Shown here: positions 20,544 to 33,541 of the stretch, one piece after another
Layout: the number at the start of each line of letters is the position of its first letter
How positions within the stretch are numbered: the first letter of the stretch is position 1
NCBI GenBank assembly: GCA_963970005.1
Contig: CAXAMN010021585.1
Coordinates: forward strand, 147,300-211,299
DNA: 64,000 nucleotides
Direction of reading: 5' to 3'
DNA from: Durusdinium trenchii
Lineage: Eukaryota; Sar; Dinophyceae; Suessiales; Symbiodiniaceae
The notes under the pieces: model-generated
What the model was told of the DNA's origin: nothing
The model's input: the letters and a program-made list of their open reading frames with translations, nothing else
The model's database searches: none
Translations under genes and position numbers: made by a program

Positions 20544-23500
20544 TTAGGGGCCCTTGGATTGCTTGGGAAGCGTCGCTCCCGGATCCAGGAAAACGTCCTC
20601 GTACCACGTGTTACTGCGCAGAACTTCAGACTGCGCAGTGCACGTAAGTAAGGAGTGGCGTCTCGAACCAGCTAGCAGCTAAGGACCTTCGACCGTCCTT
20701 GAGATCCCAGTGGCGGGTCGGTCACTACTTAGTCCCTGAAGAGGTCACTTACAGACTCCAAAGAGGTCACGCATACTGAAGCTCCTGGTGTGTGTGCATT
20801 CAAATGACTGGCCCCCCCTTGCGACCTCTTGGAAGAATAAATATAGACCCAACACCTATTAATTAAACTACACACCTAAATAGAAGTGCTGACTTCGACA
20901 GAAATTCGAAGAGTTGAGCGGCAAAGTCTGAAACACATCTGGTCAGGAACTCCTTTGAACAACATCTCAATAGAAGTCACCCTTAAAAAACAGGTCTGAC
21001 CACCGACGTTGAAGTCGTTTCGGAGACCCGCTCAGAGCCAGCTGTAGAGTCGGCGGCCGGAACGGCCGGAACGCCGTTCCTAGGGCTCTCATGGGCTCTC
21101 ATCATTCTGCTTGGGATCATGTGCTTCCAAGCTCAAGCTGTGTTTGTAATATGATGGGTGCTGCTGACCAAGAACAGAACCCAGGATGAAACATCGTAAC
21201 TCGCAACACATCTCCCTCTCATAGTGAATTCACCCTGCCGGCTCAACAAATTCTCAACTGCTTGGGATCATGTTTTGTTGCTGACCAGTATCTAAATCGT
21301 ATGTTCTTTTTGGTGTATATACATTTTATACATCGGAGAGACATGTGTGGAGTGTGGAGACTGTTCAGGACATTCGTCTCGGAGGGTCCAATTTCTTTTC
21401 TTCCGAGGTACTCTTTGCAAGTGTTTCCTGCTTTTTCTGAAACTCCGGGTGCTCAAAGTGCCTTTGACGGTCTATGTGCAAATGGCGCCTTTGACTGCCA
21501 CGGCGCGGTTTTCGCTGTGACTGGTGAGTTTAGGTGGATCCTTCGGAGGGACATTGCACGGCTTGAGACAGATGACATGAAGTTTGATACCCCCTGGCCC
21601 GGATAAGCTTGGACCTTTTGGAGGGATGGGTTTCCACCAGAAGTCATGGCTGTTGCTCTCCACTTGAACAAAATGAAGCAACAAAGACAATGTTAGCACC
21701 TCTACCAAGCCGAAGAACTTCCAAATAAGTGCTTCTTTGGCCAAGTGCTCCTTGAAGAAAACGAGTCCCCTGAGACAGGTTCCGGAACCTGTCCCTGCAT
21801 GCAGTCCCGGCATCCCCGGAGGATCTCACCCTCCACCAGTTCGGGTGCCTCCACCAGTTCGGGTGTCACTGCTGGGACTGCAGACGTATGACACTTGGTG
21901 AATCCACGAAACGGGTGAAGTTGTTGTTCCCCCCCGGTTGCTTAAGCAAATCCAAGTAGTTATAGATTTTGACTGATTTGGCATGGTATGTCAAGTCTTG
22001 TATGATCCAACCATCGCTGCTTTCTTCGTGCCTTTTGTTGCTGCACCTCACTTTTTTTTGGGACCAATTCTCATTCGTATCCACCTTTCGGTGGTTGTCA
22101 TGTTTAGTCTGAAAGAAAGACGACACAGTCTGGCTAGAACAGCCTTTGGTATATCATATCTCCCGGGGTCATCGTGAAACATCACAACCCGGCAAGGACT
22201 CGACTTGGTTGAGTGAGATCTCAACCTATCCCAGAGTCCTGGGCGAAAGGATTCCGCAGCTCAGCCCAGAGTCTTGAGCGGGGTCGGGGCGCTCCGCCCT
22301 GGGCTGGGAGGGACGTGGGCCTGGGTTCGAGGGAGGGACGTCTCCTCCACTGGATTTGCAAGAACAGGTCCTCCACCGGATTTCATGGGAAAGCAGTTGA
22401 TTTTTGGTATCTCGAATGTGAGAAACAGTGAGAGAACTTCTCCAACACCAAACAACATACTCCCATTGGGGTCAATCACCTTCTAGCAAACACGTGTTTT
22501 TTTCTCCTGTTCCTTCCGCTCAAAATCCACTGCCACCTTAGAAGCGAAGCTACAGCTGGACCCTCACTTCGGCTACATATATAGTCTCCCTGCTCACCTG
22601 CTCAGAGGGTAACTGTGTGTGGATCCACAGGGTTAAGCAGCAAAATCCAGGCCTCCGCGGCCGCTCTCAGCATCCGAGGATTTGGATGTGTGCCGATCCG
22701 GGGCTGTGCCCGTGCCTAGGGCGTTGAATGTCATATGACTGGGGATGACTGGGGTGATTGGGGGTGACAACTGTATGGAAGCACTTGATGTATTTATAAA
22801 GATCTATCTCGGATCTCTTTCCCTACCCCCAAAGTCCTTGCACCCCAAGGTTTCGCTTTAAACACTTCTGCTTCCTCTCTACGCGTGTTTTGTTTGCAGA
22901 TATTATATTCTTGTCTTTCGAGACTTTTTCTTGCTTCTATGGCAACCGGATGCTGGTAGTGCAGGGCTCCGGCCCTGCATAACCTTCACCTTCCTGACTG
23001 CAAAATTAACAACATTACTAACTAGGACATAATTGTTCTTACGTCCTAGTAGATTGGGGCCCTTGGTGACTTCGAGCCGGAGCCGATGGAGAAAGACGTC
23101 CAAGCACACGATCATCATATTCAAAGTTCTTGTCCAGGCTCTCAATAATCTTGGAGCAAGTTTCCTCCTTTTCCACGTCTTCGACAGGGAAGTCCTCAAA
23201 CAAGCGCCAAGTCACTCCTTAGAACGATCCAAGAATATTGAATATGCTCTCGCCGTTTTATCAACAAAACTCCACTCTGAGCTTTAGACCGCGGGGGCAT
23301 GTAGCGGCACGTAGTAGTGTAGGGTGGTCATTGGACACCCATTGGATGGTCCCGGTAGTATATGTTCTAGTACTGCGCAGCTGGGACCGGTTTTTGACAC
23401 GTGATTTCTAGGGTTCTGAAGCGCACCACGACGGGCGATTCACCACGCGCGACGTTCAGCCTCACTACGCCGACGAGGCTGAAATGCCGCCATGATTTGG

Positions 23501-25012
23501 GAGGCACTTGCAGCTACACCAATCAGCCCGCCTATGGGGGCTGCTTTTGCGAGCAGCAGGGCATACGTTTGGGCGGTTGAAAAGGCCTTCGGGAACAGAA
23601 ACACCCAACATCAACTCAGATATTTATAGACCCCTGAAATAGATAGAAAAGTAGATCCCCGCGTAGAACATGTGGCATTCAACACTGTGCAATCCCATGC
23701 CATAGGCGGGGATCCCCCAAATCCAAATCGGATGTTTCGCTCACAGCATACTGTTTCGCATGGATGACCACATGAGAGCCCGCTCCTTGGAGCGGTTTGT
23801 GACCGGATGGAGCGCCCTTGGGCCCCGGAAGAACCGTGGCCGTCGGTCGAAGCAACACTTCATCCGGAGCAAGAAACCGTGGCCCTGGGCCTGGAGGAGT
23901 TCGGGACCTGGTTGGTGGCCCCTTCGTCACTCTCAAGCTATATCAGGCTATGTCATTCAATATCATATCATTGCATTGTATATCCACGTCTATTTCCCCA
24001 AAAGTTCCGTGTCTATTTCCCAGGTTCAGTGAGGTTCGATGATCATGGAATGTCATGGAACTCCCTTTTTGGCTGCTACACTTGGATTTGTCTTCATGGT
24101 CGAACTCGGTTTGCGGGTTGGCTTCAGGTATTTCTCGACCGGCATCCCAGTGCTGTTCCTTGGCTGACAGGTATTGATCCCAAAGTGGGGCCACGGATTT
24201 GAAGCGCCATTTGTATCTGCCACTGTTCGAGTTTTGAACTCTTTTGCAGGAGAGTTTCGGACTTTTGGACCAGAAGATGTGTTCCATATATGTAGGATTT
24301 CTTTGTTGTTTGCATGTTCTGTTTCTTCTGGGTCCACGTTTATTACTTGGGAGGTCTTCACCAACTGGAGGGATGCCTTTCAATCTCATGGTATGCCTTC
24401 TGTTGTCATTCCTCATTTGAGGCTTTTTCCATTCAAGGGTCCAAAATGATCCAAGGGTCCGAAACCAGGTATATGGGAAAATACATGAAAATACATTTTG
24501 GATGATTGATTTGTCGGCCTACTGTTGACCACCCCTCAAGTACCTAGGTCTGACCGTTTCATGGTCTTTGGGAACTGCTTCATCTCCGCCTGTGCCATCG
24601 CCCTGTTGACCAACTCGCGCATGAGGACTCGGGGCGTGCCCCTTGCCAATCAGGATGGTGAAATCAGGGTATCGATTATCGATCATCCATGATCATCCCC
24701 AAAGCTCGGCAGGATAGGAACTCCCATTCGTTGGGTTACAAACTTGGTTAAACCGACCAACCTGGCAGCATTTGGCAGCCAAGAGTGTGTTCTTGGCAGT
24801 CGTAGAGCTTCAACAGTATCAGCTTCAGATCTTGTCATGTGGAAGAATTCCACACCGCAGAGGTAACTGGCCACTGGCTTTGTGTATACACCTGCACAGT
24901 GGTTTGTAGGGATTGAAGGATGGGATTCCAATCCGGCATCAGGAGCACAAACTCAAACCACGGTATACTGTATACACAAAGAGGCACACAGTATATATAT
25001 ATATATACCCTG

Positions 25013-25115
25013 GGGATCCACGGGATCCACATACCTTCTCAGTTTCGGTACGACTGGGCCCTCCAAGCCTACATAAATAGTCTCCAATCACCTTCCAAGG
25101 TACTTGGATCCCTAG
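25013..25115. repeat. Double-hairpin repeat family, copy 2
   Basis: Bounded by GGGATCCAC and TTGGATCCCTAG. It shares the stretch from GGGCCCTCCAAGCCTACATA to the end with copy 1 (6089-6187), but its first palindrome is disrupted (CTCAGTTTCGG). Confidence 0.7.
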
Positions 25116-28020
25116 TAATATATATATTTATATATATAGTATATACGACGTATTATGTGTCATATACGCATCATTCATGTTGGTTGTCTCAGGTAGTGGG
25201 GTTTTCCTTCAGCTGGGTATAGCCTTTCATGTGTGCAAGTGCAACTGCCCAAGAACAAGATGCTGAGACAAGAACAAGACCTCCATGTGGTGAGTGGGCC
25301 CGATGCCCATCTTCGTTCTTTTCAGTTGGCATCGTTCCCAAGGGCTCCTGGCCCATATACTCAGGTTCGGTGGTTAGACCCCCCTGGCACCCACCCACCC
25401 CCAACCACCGAACCGAAACGGAGGTAGGCCAGGAGCCCTAGGGGTTCAACCTCGTGGCCGGTGTGTTCTTCACACCAACGAACTCAAACCATTTGGCGAA
25501 CTCGTCCGGTGAGCCCGTTTTCGGTCCAGCCTTTTGGATCGTTTTCCACATGATCTGCACAACTGCTGTGGATCGATCTGATGTGGTATTTTCCCGAACT
25601 GGGTGAATCCTCAAACCTGGGTGAATCCCCAAACCTGGGGAAGATGATGGAAGATGGGATTTCTGGGTTTCCGCCGCACCTGGTTTTGGGCCACAGTGGT
25701 TCCGGCGCCGGTTCCGATGCCGGTTCGCCAACTCCTGGAGGTTTCGGTACCCCGAGTTGTCCCTCTTCGCGCTGGGGTGCTCCACCTTTCTTCCCACCGT
25801 GCGGGTACTGAGTGGTTTCGAGTCGGAGAGAAAGCAGGAAGGAAGACGGACAAAGGGGAGGAGATCGGTGTGGTTTTTGGAAGCCACCCAAAAGGTCTGA
25901 GAACACCTTCATGGATCTGCAGGGCCTCCGGTTTGGGGTGATATTGCAAATACAGTATAATATAGTTATTTATACATGGTATATTGACCCCTTAGTGGGG
26001 AATGGACCCCCCCCAAAAAAACATCTCTTGGTGGGCTATTATTAGACACCCCTCAGCTGTAAAGCCCTGGCATATCTGGTTTTTGTCTTGTTTGTGCGGT
26101 TTCCTGCGGTTGATCCTGGTGGGAATGGTTTTGTCGTGGAACTCGAAGCTCCTTCGTCAGCAAGAGTGAGGAAAGACGGCCCTGTGGAAATGGGTGGAAT
26201 TGACTTGGACACTCGGGCTGCGAAAGCTGGTTGAAGCATCAAATTATGAGATGCACTCGTCAGTCAGTCTCTCACATGGAAGTAGAAATAGGCCCCTGGA
26301 AGACAATTTTGCTTGCTAAAAAGGAGGTGGATTTTCCACTTCAGAAGTGAGTCAGAGAGTAACACTCCATTCATCTCCATTCTTTCGGACATTAGAAGTC
26401 CCTTTTCTGCCTTGTGTTGGCCTTTCCTTCCCGGACACCCAGTCCCAACCAGAAACGGTCAGTTCTGGTTGTTCCTGCAAGCCAATTCGATCCACATAAG
26501 CCGGAAGCGGCTGCGTCCGCTGCCAGGCATTCATCGCGTTGAATACGATCTACCTCTCAGTACCTTGGAGCTGAGCCGGATCCACATGCCTTGCGTATCT
26601 TCGAAGGTATGTAAGATCCCTAGAATCCTAGCGTTGGATCCGGTCATGGAATTTTTGTAAGGGGAATATGTCTCCGGTAAGTTCAGCTCACATCCTTACA
26701 TCCCAATCTTCATGGGAGTGATTGGGGTCGTAGGGGTGGACTGGTGATGCTGTTGGTCTTTTCCCAGCCCGGACTGGTCGGAGTCTACCTACAAAAGTTG
26801 ACATAGGTGCATACACTCTGTTGGGTATGAGGTGTGGTTTCTTGCAAGGTCACGTTCGGGAAACTCAAAGGAACATCAAGGAATTGCAGGGTTTGGGACG
26901 ACTTCCGGTGTCTTGAATCCGCGTCGCGGTCTTGGGTCCAAGCTGTCCATGGTCTCACTCAGTGGGCGAAACCAACCAGGAGAGGTTGCTGTACATCTCT
27001 GAGGACAATGTTCTGTAACGGATGACATCCGATGACCATGTTGTGATGACATGAAGCTGTTGTGATGTTTGAGGCACCCCTGGCACCCTCCTGTTGACCG
27101 GTTGCAAAGTTGTCTACCTACAGAACCTAGACACCACTTGATATAGAGAAAGACGTGACAAGACATTTTTTTGGGTGGTGGGTACTAACTCCAAAGCAAA
27201 TGTCAAACGTGGTTCTACTGTAGGATTCTAGGCTGTTCCAAGTCTATGTGATACGATATACCCATTTTGCCCAAACAACTGTTCCTCTCAGAGGTTCTTT
27301 TTCGAATAACGAAGACGGTGTCTCTAGAAGTTGCGAGTGTCTCTCTCTCTCTCTTTTTTCCAGACACGACCAATAAGACTGGCATGTGAAACCCTACGTT
27401 GGGGTGGTTGAAACGTTTGTACCCAGTCCCATGGAATGGGACTCGACTTGGGCTAGTGGTGTGCCTGGACTCGTGGTGTCATGGTTTTTGGTCTAGTGAC
27501 CCCTCTGATGCAAAACGATGTAAGAGTTGGTGAGAGATATAGCCTCAAGACTCCGTGGAGCCTCCATAGCAAGGGTCGATCTCTCCAAAAGAGAAGGGGC
27601 TCAAAAGAGGCCCCTCAAAAGCATAAGTGTTTGGTTGGGCTAAATCTGACATCAGATAGAACATGATAGAACCAAGAGATTCAGCTCCTCAGCGAAGCGC
27701 CGTTCTTCGCTGCCCAGGTGCCAAGTCTGGCAGCACGACATTTGCGATTCCCCAACGACTTCCTGGTGCTGACGATCCCGGCCGGCCGGTAGTCCTTTTT
27801 TCGCGCGTCAGTCGGACGTATCACATTTATTTGAAGGCCATGTAGTTCTTTTTCTCCAGCAACATGTACATAGGTGTTGTTAGAACTTAAATGTTTGTTC
27901 TCCATCTGACCAATACAACGTTCACTCCCGATGTCAAGAACTCCTCCTCCCACATTTCCCGTTCACTCCGCCGTTCACAGGCGCTGATCTTCATCTTGAT
28001 GGCCAACGAGATGGCCAGGC

Positions 28021-28068
28021 GACGTCTGACCACCGGAACCGGACGACGTCTGACCACCGGAACCGGGC
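28021..28068. repeat. 24-bp tandem duplication
   Basis: Two adjacent copies of a unit beginning GACGTCTGACCACCGGAACC, followed by degenerate GGAACCGGGCGG repeats to about 28100. It is a minisatellite-type array. Confidence 0.7.
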
Positions 28069-29811
28069 GGGGAACCGGGCGGTTCGGTTCGGGCGGTTCG
28101 ACCGAGTCCAGGCGTTTGGAGACCGCGTGGAAGCTGCGGCACCTGGCGCCATATGAGCGGGTGACGCTCAGCTGGTGCGAGAGCGCCTGGCAGGCGAGAT
28201 AGAAATCGATGAACAGCGGCGCCCTTGGGTTTTAGGCATACCTTATCACCAAGAATCATGTGCCGAACAGGGACTCGAGGTATGTTTTTGGGTTTTTGGA
28301 TGGTTTTGTTTTCCCTTAACCCCTCGGCTACGAAGCTATTTCTTGTACCTTCTTGGTTTGAGGATGTTTAAAACGAGGTCACATTTTTGGCCTACTTTGG
28401 CAACCGAAGAACCACGTCGGAGCTGACTGTACAGACATCTGCTTTCCTGCTGACCTCGCAGACCTCGCAGGTGGTGAATTGCCATGGCTTGGATCACCTC
28501 AACGGCGCTCGTGTGGAAGCCGTGGACGACCAGAACCGTTCCCTGCTCGAGCGCCCCGACGCGCCGCAGGGCGCGCGGGGCGCGCGGGGCTCGGAAATTA
28601 CGGTACAAGGCCCTGCGGTGTTGCTGAGCAAAGATCCGCCCAGGCAGGGGTGGAAGGGATGAGGGATGATGAGGGCGAAGGAAAAAGGTCGGTCAGAGAA
28701 AAAGGACCTGGGGCAGGAGTCGGCAGGACCTTCCAATTTGGGGATATTTTTGGGGTGTGACTGATCTTGTATACGTGTTCAACAAATGGATCCGGGTGCC
28801 TCAACTTGAGAAGTTCCGAAGTGGGAGACCATCCTTGATTAGGACTGGCCCGGGTTCCCCTGCCAGGATGGGGGAAAGTGCTTGAAGACCGATTCGTGAG
28901 CTTGAGGGAAGTTCCTGGGAGATGTTGAATATATTACTGTAGGATTGGCTGAGGCGCGTGGCTCCAGACGGTGTGCGATACAAGTGAAGCACACGTGGAC
29001 CGGCCAAAAAAACCATCGATTCCCGGCCTAGGATCTAGAATCCCTGGGGTGGAGGAATCTTTTTTGTTCGCATCAACCCAACAGCTTCAGTACAAGGCAC
29101 AGAGTTTCTCATTTCTCACTCTTATTAAGAGCGAACTGACAAACATACATATATATGGCTTGGGAATGGTTGGGATGAGGGTCAACAAGTTGTGGGGTTA
29201 GTTTTGGTAGCATGCTGTTTTTATCCATTTTTGATTCACTTCCCCAGTACTTAAGCAATTCCCAAAAGCATCCCATTATACATCCTAGTTTGCACCCCAA
29301 AATACCCTTCGGAACGTGGCGCCTTTCTTCACAGCGGGTTTCCGGACCCCGCTTTCCTTTCCTGGATGATTTGGCCTTCCGGGTGTCGATCCTTCCGACC
29401 TTGCAGGTATGGTTCCTTATGGGTCTCCAGTGGCTTTCGCTCCCTGACACCGCTGGCACATTGGACCACCGTCATCGCCATCCTCAAGGCGTTTGGGCGC
29501 GAGCTGTGTCGTTGGCGGTGCCACTGTTAGGGAAGAGGAAGGTCCGAAAGGACAGAAGTAGACAGAAGACCGGGTTGAAGCCAGGGATTTCGATGTGTCC
29601 ACCAGTTTCCATTGGGTTCCTAAGGAGGTGTGCACGTTGAGGAGAAGAGTTGTTCATTTAGGCTTCCTGTCAGGCTACATCAAGCTACGTTTGGATGGAC
29701 TATTTGTGTGCCCAATCATTTAGGAGTTTGACCCAGATCTATGTGGATGTAGCTAAAAGGCTCAAAGACCCAAAAGAGAAATCTTGAGGGAGGTGTGGTA
29801 TTGTTTCTTTT

Positions 29812-29886
29812 ATCGCTACTAGGTTGGAGGCCATCGCTATTAGGCTGGAGGCCATCGCTAGTAGGTTGGAGGCCATTGCTATTTAG
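29812..29886 (-). repeat. 21-bp repeat array, locus 1
   Basis: About 3.5 units of a 21-bp motif (TAGGTTGGAGGCCATCGCTAT and variants). Read on the minus strand each unit keeps a seven-codon frame, roughly Gly-Leu-Gln-Pro-Asn-Ser-Asp, inside an open frame at 29716-29946. Confidence 0.75.
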
Positions 29887-30002
29887 GTGATTCACCATGA
29901 ACTTTATCAGATTGGCACCCGAATTTAATCGCCTTCTGAACATCACGTGTTGAGCCCTTGCTCCTCATCCGCCTTTCCAAGTCCGATGGGAATTGGCCCT
30001 TG

Positions 30003-30097
30003 GGATCCACCGTCACCCTCTGAGAGACATTTGGAGACACTGTTATGTAGGTGCCAGGAGGGTCCAGTCATACCTTCTCAGAAGGTACTTGGATCCC
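30003..30097. repeat. Double-hairpin repeat family, copy 3
   Basis: Bounded by GGATCCACC and CTTGGATCC. The centre TTTGGAGACACTGTTATGTAGG is the reverse orientation of the centre of copies 1 and 2. The second palindrome ACCTTCTCAGAAGGT (about 30072-30086) is intact; the first is degraded to CCCTCTGAGAG. Confidence 0.7.
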
Positions 30098-31087
30098 AGG
30101 CATGTTGAGCCCTTTGGTCCTTCCAGTGCATTGCGCTGCAAGTGCAACTCTGGATTTCGAACCGCAGCCCGCATGACATGTTATATAGGGCAAATGATGT
30201 CGATGTGATTCCTGTTTGCCAACGTCGGGCACCAAACAACCAACGGCCAACATCGCCATGCACCGGAAGACGCAAAACACAACAACGGTGGCCCCCCCAA
30301 AACACACATGTTATCACCAACAACGGTTCACCAGACCGGAGAGGTGTGGGACCGGCTCCACATGCCTGTGATCTTGTGCGATGTCGGGACGCCCAACTCG
30401 ACGAGATGAGTCGCCCGAAAGATGAGTCGCCCGAACGGCGAACGGGTGAGTTGGTCGATTTGAGGCATCCAACCCATCACGTGATTGCATCCCTGACCAT
30501 GCAGGAGCTAGGGTCATGGCAAGAAACAACGAGAGTTTACTGCACCTAGCGAGTGTGAAGACATGCGAACTAATGTATAATATAACATTGATGTATAATA
30601 GGCACAATTATAGTTATTACTAATGTTGCTTATATCTTTGTTTGTTCAGCACAATTTGGTTTGGGTGCTCATTGGGCACCATCATTTTTGTTGGCCCATC
30701 AACTCCTTCCAGGAAAGGAATCACAGCCTCCGGTTTGAGCTACACCGTTTTCTGCCTTTGGGACAGGTGTGCCACGGCTCCTACCCTGCAGGGCTATTGG
30801 TAAGCATGTTCGATGATTTTCTCAAGGAAAACGGTCATGGACTCATCACAGGATCCCTTCGTTCCATGTGTCCGCGCGCAAGTTCTCTTTCTAACCTTCC
30901 TTCCATCAAGTGCGGTCAGGGCGAGTTGAAGAGACTTCGAGTGACCCAAAAAGCAACTCCTACAGTGGTTTCAGATGACACTGGCACCCAAAGATGTCCT
31001 TTAATGTCTTTTATATAGATGGGGTCCATGTAAGCCACCGACATTGGGGTGTGTGCCATCGAACCTCTGAAACTACTGTGCATGTGC

Positions 31088-31184
31088 CAGCAGTTCCATG
31101 TCGGGATGCAGAACTTGGAATGCGTAGAAAAGCCCTGTCACATCCACTCACTTGGGCAGAAACCATCCCGGCATGGAACTGCTG
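31088..31184. repeat. 97-bp foldback element
   Basis: The 21-bp arms 31088-31108 (starting CAGCAGTTCCATG) and 31164-31184 (ending CATGGAACTGCTG) are inverted copies with one mismatch, separated by 55 bp. No coding potential; MITE-like. Confidence 0.75.
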
Positions 31185-31319
31185 ATGGGTCAGATCTGAC
31201 ATGTCACCATCCAGAATCGATGGCACGCTCCAATTCTGATCCACATCTAAGCCTAAGCATCGATGGCACGCTTCATCTCTGGACCCCAGAATCGCCCTCC
31301 TCAATGGATTTGTTTAAGA

Positions 31320-31387
31320 GAAAATCTACAGGAAACCATGTTTCTGATGTTTCTGACCCCAAAACCATGGGCTTCCTGTAGATTTTC
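31320..31387. repeat. 68-bp foldback
   Basis: Perfect 15-bp arms GAAAATCTACAGGAA (31320-31334) and TTCCTGTAGATTTTC (31373-31387) around a 38-bp loop. It lies 135 bp after another foldback. Confidence 0.7.
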
Positions 31388-32124
31388 CTTTGGACCAATT
31401 CTGAGACATCCTTTTTTGCACTTCTGGTCTTGGGCAGTTGTCGTGCCATCAACGTGGCGTACAGCGGCTGTGAGGGATTCTTCCGAAGATCGTGATCGGA
31501 TGGTCAGATCAGAGCTTCCCACACGGAAAGATGCTTCGCTTGGGGGTCACCACTTGAGCCTCCGAGGTTCCCCAACCTCAACTGCACAACATTCAGTTTC
31601 AACTCCACTAGATCCTCATTGGACCCAAAGGCACTGAGTGCCCCACCTTCTCAAGAGTTGATGCAGCTCCACTAGAAAGAACTGAGCTGGTTTTTCACTG
31701 GTTGCATTTAAGGGACAAGCAATTTAGCGGGAGATGATAGGGAATGGCTCTTATTGCTCCTTACTGTGGATGAGCAAGCCAAAACGAGCAATACTATTGA
31801 AACAGAGTGAGTATTTCTATCTATAGGATCTGTAGAATATTTGTGACTGGTGGGTGGGGGATTATTTTTTAGGTTGGCATCCTGAAATTCATCCTTCATG
31901 TCCACCTTCCATCCCAGCTCAAGTACTCCATCAGGTCCTCCTGCTTTTGGTCCTCTCTGTGGCTGCGAGCATCCTGAATTTCACCCTACTGGACGAGGAG
32001 ATGGACGAGACACTTGGAAACAGCGACCCACCGCTCGTCCAAGATCGGTGGACGGGGGCAGTCGACCGCCTCACTTCGGACGACCGAACTGGACGTGGTC
32101 GTCTCACCTCGCTTTGCCCAACTT

Positions 32125-32400
32125 GCCAGTCTCCGCCTGCAACAGACGCCGTCTTAAGAAATAACCATATACGCATCATACGCCATAATGGCACGTGTTT
32201 TTTTGAAAGGCAACTATTTGCGACGTTTCGAAGATTCTGGCAGATGTTCGCCAGAAAAAGCTAAGGCATGGTTGCAGCACACACAGCAAATATAATATGT
32301 AACTTATAGTATATATGATACCAATCCTGAAACATGCCTTTGGACCCTTTTGAGACCCTTAAAAAGAAGCATATTCCACTTGCTTCCAGCCGTTCATCCT
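32125..32400. repeat. Diverged direct repeat, copy A
   Basis: Recognisably similar along its length to 33117-33385. Shared landmarks: TCCGCCTGCAACA near the start, TTTCGAAGATTC, AGAAAAAGC, GTTGCAGCACACACA, TTGGACCCTTTTGAGAC, ACTTGCTTCCAGCC. Both copies are followed by 21-bp repeat units. The family is unknown; a minus-strand open frame runs through both (for example SKGSK-x-x-F-x-DW), so it may be a decayed coding repeat. Confidence 0.65.
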
Positions 32401-32450
32401 GGACCGGCGGTGTTCGATGATGTTTATTGTATTTTTGTTCTGAACGCATA

Positions 32451-32490
32451 CATCGCTCTTGGGTTGGAGGCCATCGCTATTAGGTTCCGA
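32451..32490 (-). repeat. 21-bp repeat, locus 2
   Basis: Nearly two units (CATCGCTCTTGGGTTGGAGG, then CCATCGCTATTAGG) of the same family as 29812-29886. The minus-strand frame again reads NSDGLQP. Confidence 0.7.
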
Positions 32491-32681
32491 GCGCACAGAT
32501 CGCCATCCAGGAATATATTCAGGAGGTGGTCTAATTTTTTTGAAAAATGCCCAGTGCTGGGGAGATTTCGTTGTGTGAGGTTTCATGCGTGAGTCATTGT
32601 TTTGTTTGCCCTTTTTGACTCTCTCTCTCTCTCTCTCACTTCTTGTACTCCATCTTCGGCAAATCAAATCTCTATACCCTG

Positions 32682-32770
32682 TGGATCCACACATGCTCTG
32701 AGAAGGTGTTTGGAGACTGTATCATGTAGCGGGTTCCAGTACCTTCTGAGAAGGTGGCAGTGGATCCCTA
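32682..32770. repeat. Double-hairpin repeat family, copy 4
   Basis: Bounded by TGGATCCACAC and TGGATCCCTAG. It contains CTCTGAGAAGGTGTTTGGAG and, after the centre, the intact palindrome ACCTTCTGAGAAGGT (about 32741-32755). Confidence 0.7.
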
Positions 32771-33116
32771 GGGTAATACAGTACCTTCCACACATGCCAC
32801 GATGACCTCCGCCGCTCAGGACAGCCCAAGCGCGGCGCTGGAGCAAGATCCGCCGGCCCCAGCAGCTCCCTGGAAGCAGAGATTTCCAGAGAGGAGATAC
32901 AGCAAAGTCGTGATTTCATGAGACTTCAAGGGATGCAGCATTTTTGCACAAATAGTATATTAATGGAATACCTGGGTCTTCAAACGGCCTAAATTTTTGC
33001 TGCATACATTCTTAAGTGGAAGGACGGGTGTAATCCCCAAAAAATGCCGTTTCAAGAGTTGCAAACATGTGCTCAAGATCCATCGACGCGGGAAAGATGC
33101 CTTTTGGATGCCCAAA

Positions 33117-33385
33117 GCAGCCAGTTTCCGCCTGCAACAAGAAACGCTGTCTTTGGGAAAATACGCCGTAACAGCATGTGTTTGAGGCAAGTATTTGTGA
33201 TGTTTCGAAGATTCATGGATATTTTTCTTCCAGAAAAAGCCAAGCTAAGGCATCGTTGCAGCACACACATCAAACCCAACAGAGTTAATATAACTAATAA
33301 TAATATATGTGACCAATCCAAAAACAGGTCTTTGGACCCTTTTGAGACCATTTCAAAAACAAACCGACTTGCTTCCAGCCTTTCA
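33117..33385. repeat. Diverged direct repeat, copy B
   Basis: Second copy of the block described at 32125-32400, about 1 kb downstream in the same orientation and clearly diverged from it. Followed at 33472 by 21-bp repeats. Confidence 0.65.
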
Positions 33386-33471
33386 TCGCTCTTCGCATCA
33401 CTCTTGCACATCGCGAGGCATGGGGAGGTCATGGGAGGTCCTTCTGTAATTTTAAGTCCTATTTGCCTAAG

Positions 33472-33541
33472 CTGTTGGAGGCCATCGCTTCTAGGTTGTT
33501 TGCCATCGCTCTTAGGAGGCCATCGCTATTAGGTTGGAGGC
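33472..33541 (-). repeat. 21-bp repeat array, locus 3
   Basis: About three irregular units of the GGAGGCCATCGCTATTAGGTT family, with internal deletions. Confidence 0.7.

Larger units (their letters stand above)
17778..29800. other. Gene-free repeat-rich region
   Basis: No recognisable gene. It contains a (CAGTAGCT)-type short tandem run near 18774-18800, foldbacks (20458-20543), a double-hairpin repeat (25013-25115), a (TA)n tract near 24991-25008, a short tandem TGGGTGAATCC unit near 25603-25630, a CT-microsatellite near 27339-27355 and a 24-bp tandem duplication at 28021-28068. Short open frames are neither conserved-looking nor domain-bearing. Confidence 0.55.

Noticed and set aside
28555..28592. 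GCGC-rich tract as a CpG-island-type promoter
   Set aside because: Low-complexity GC repeat only; dinoflagellate promoters lack features I could test here.
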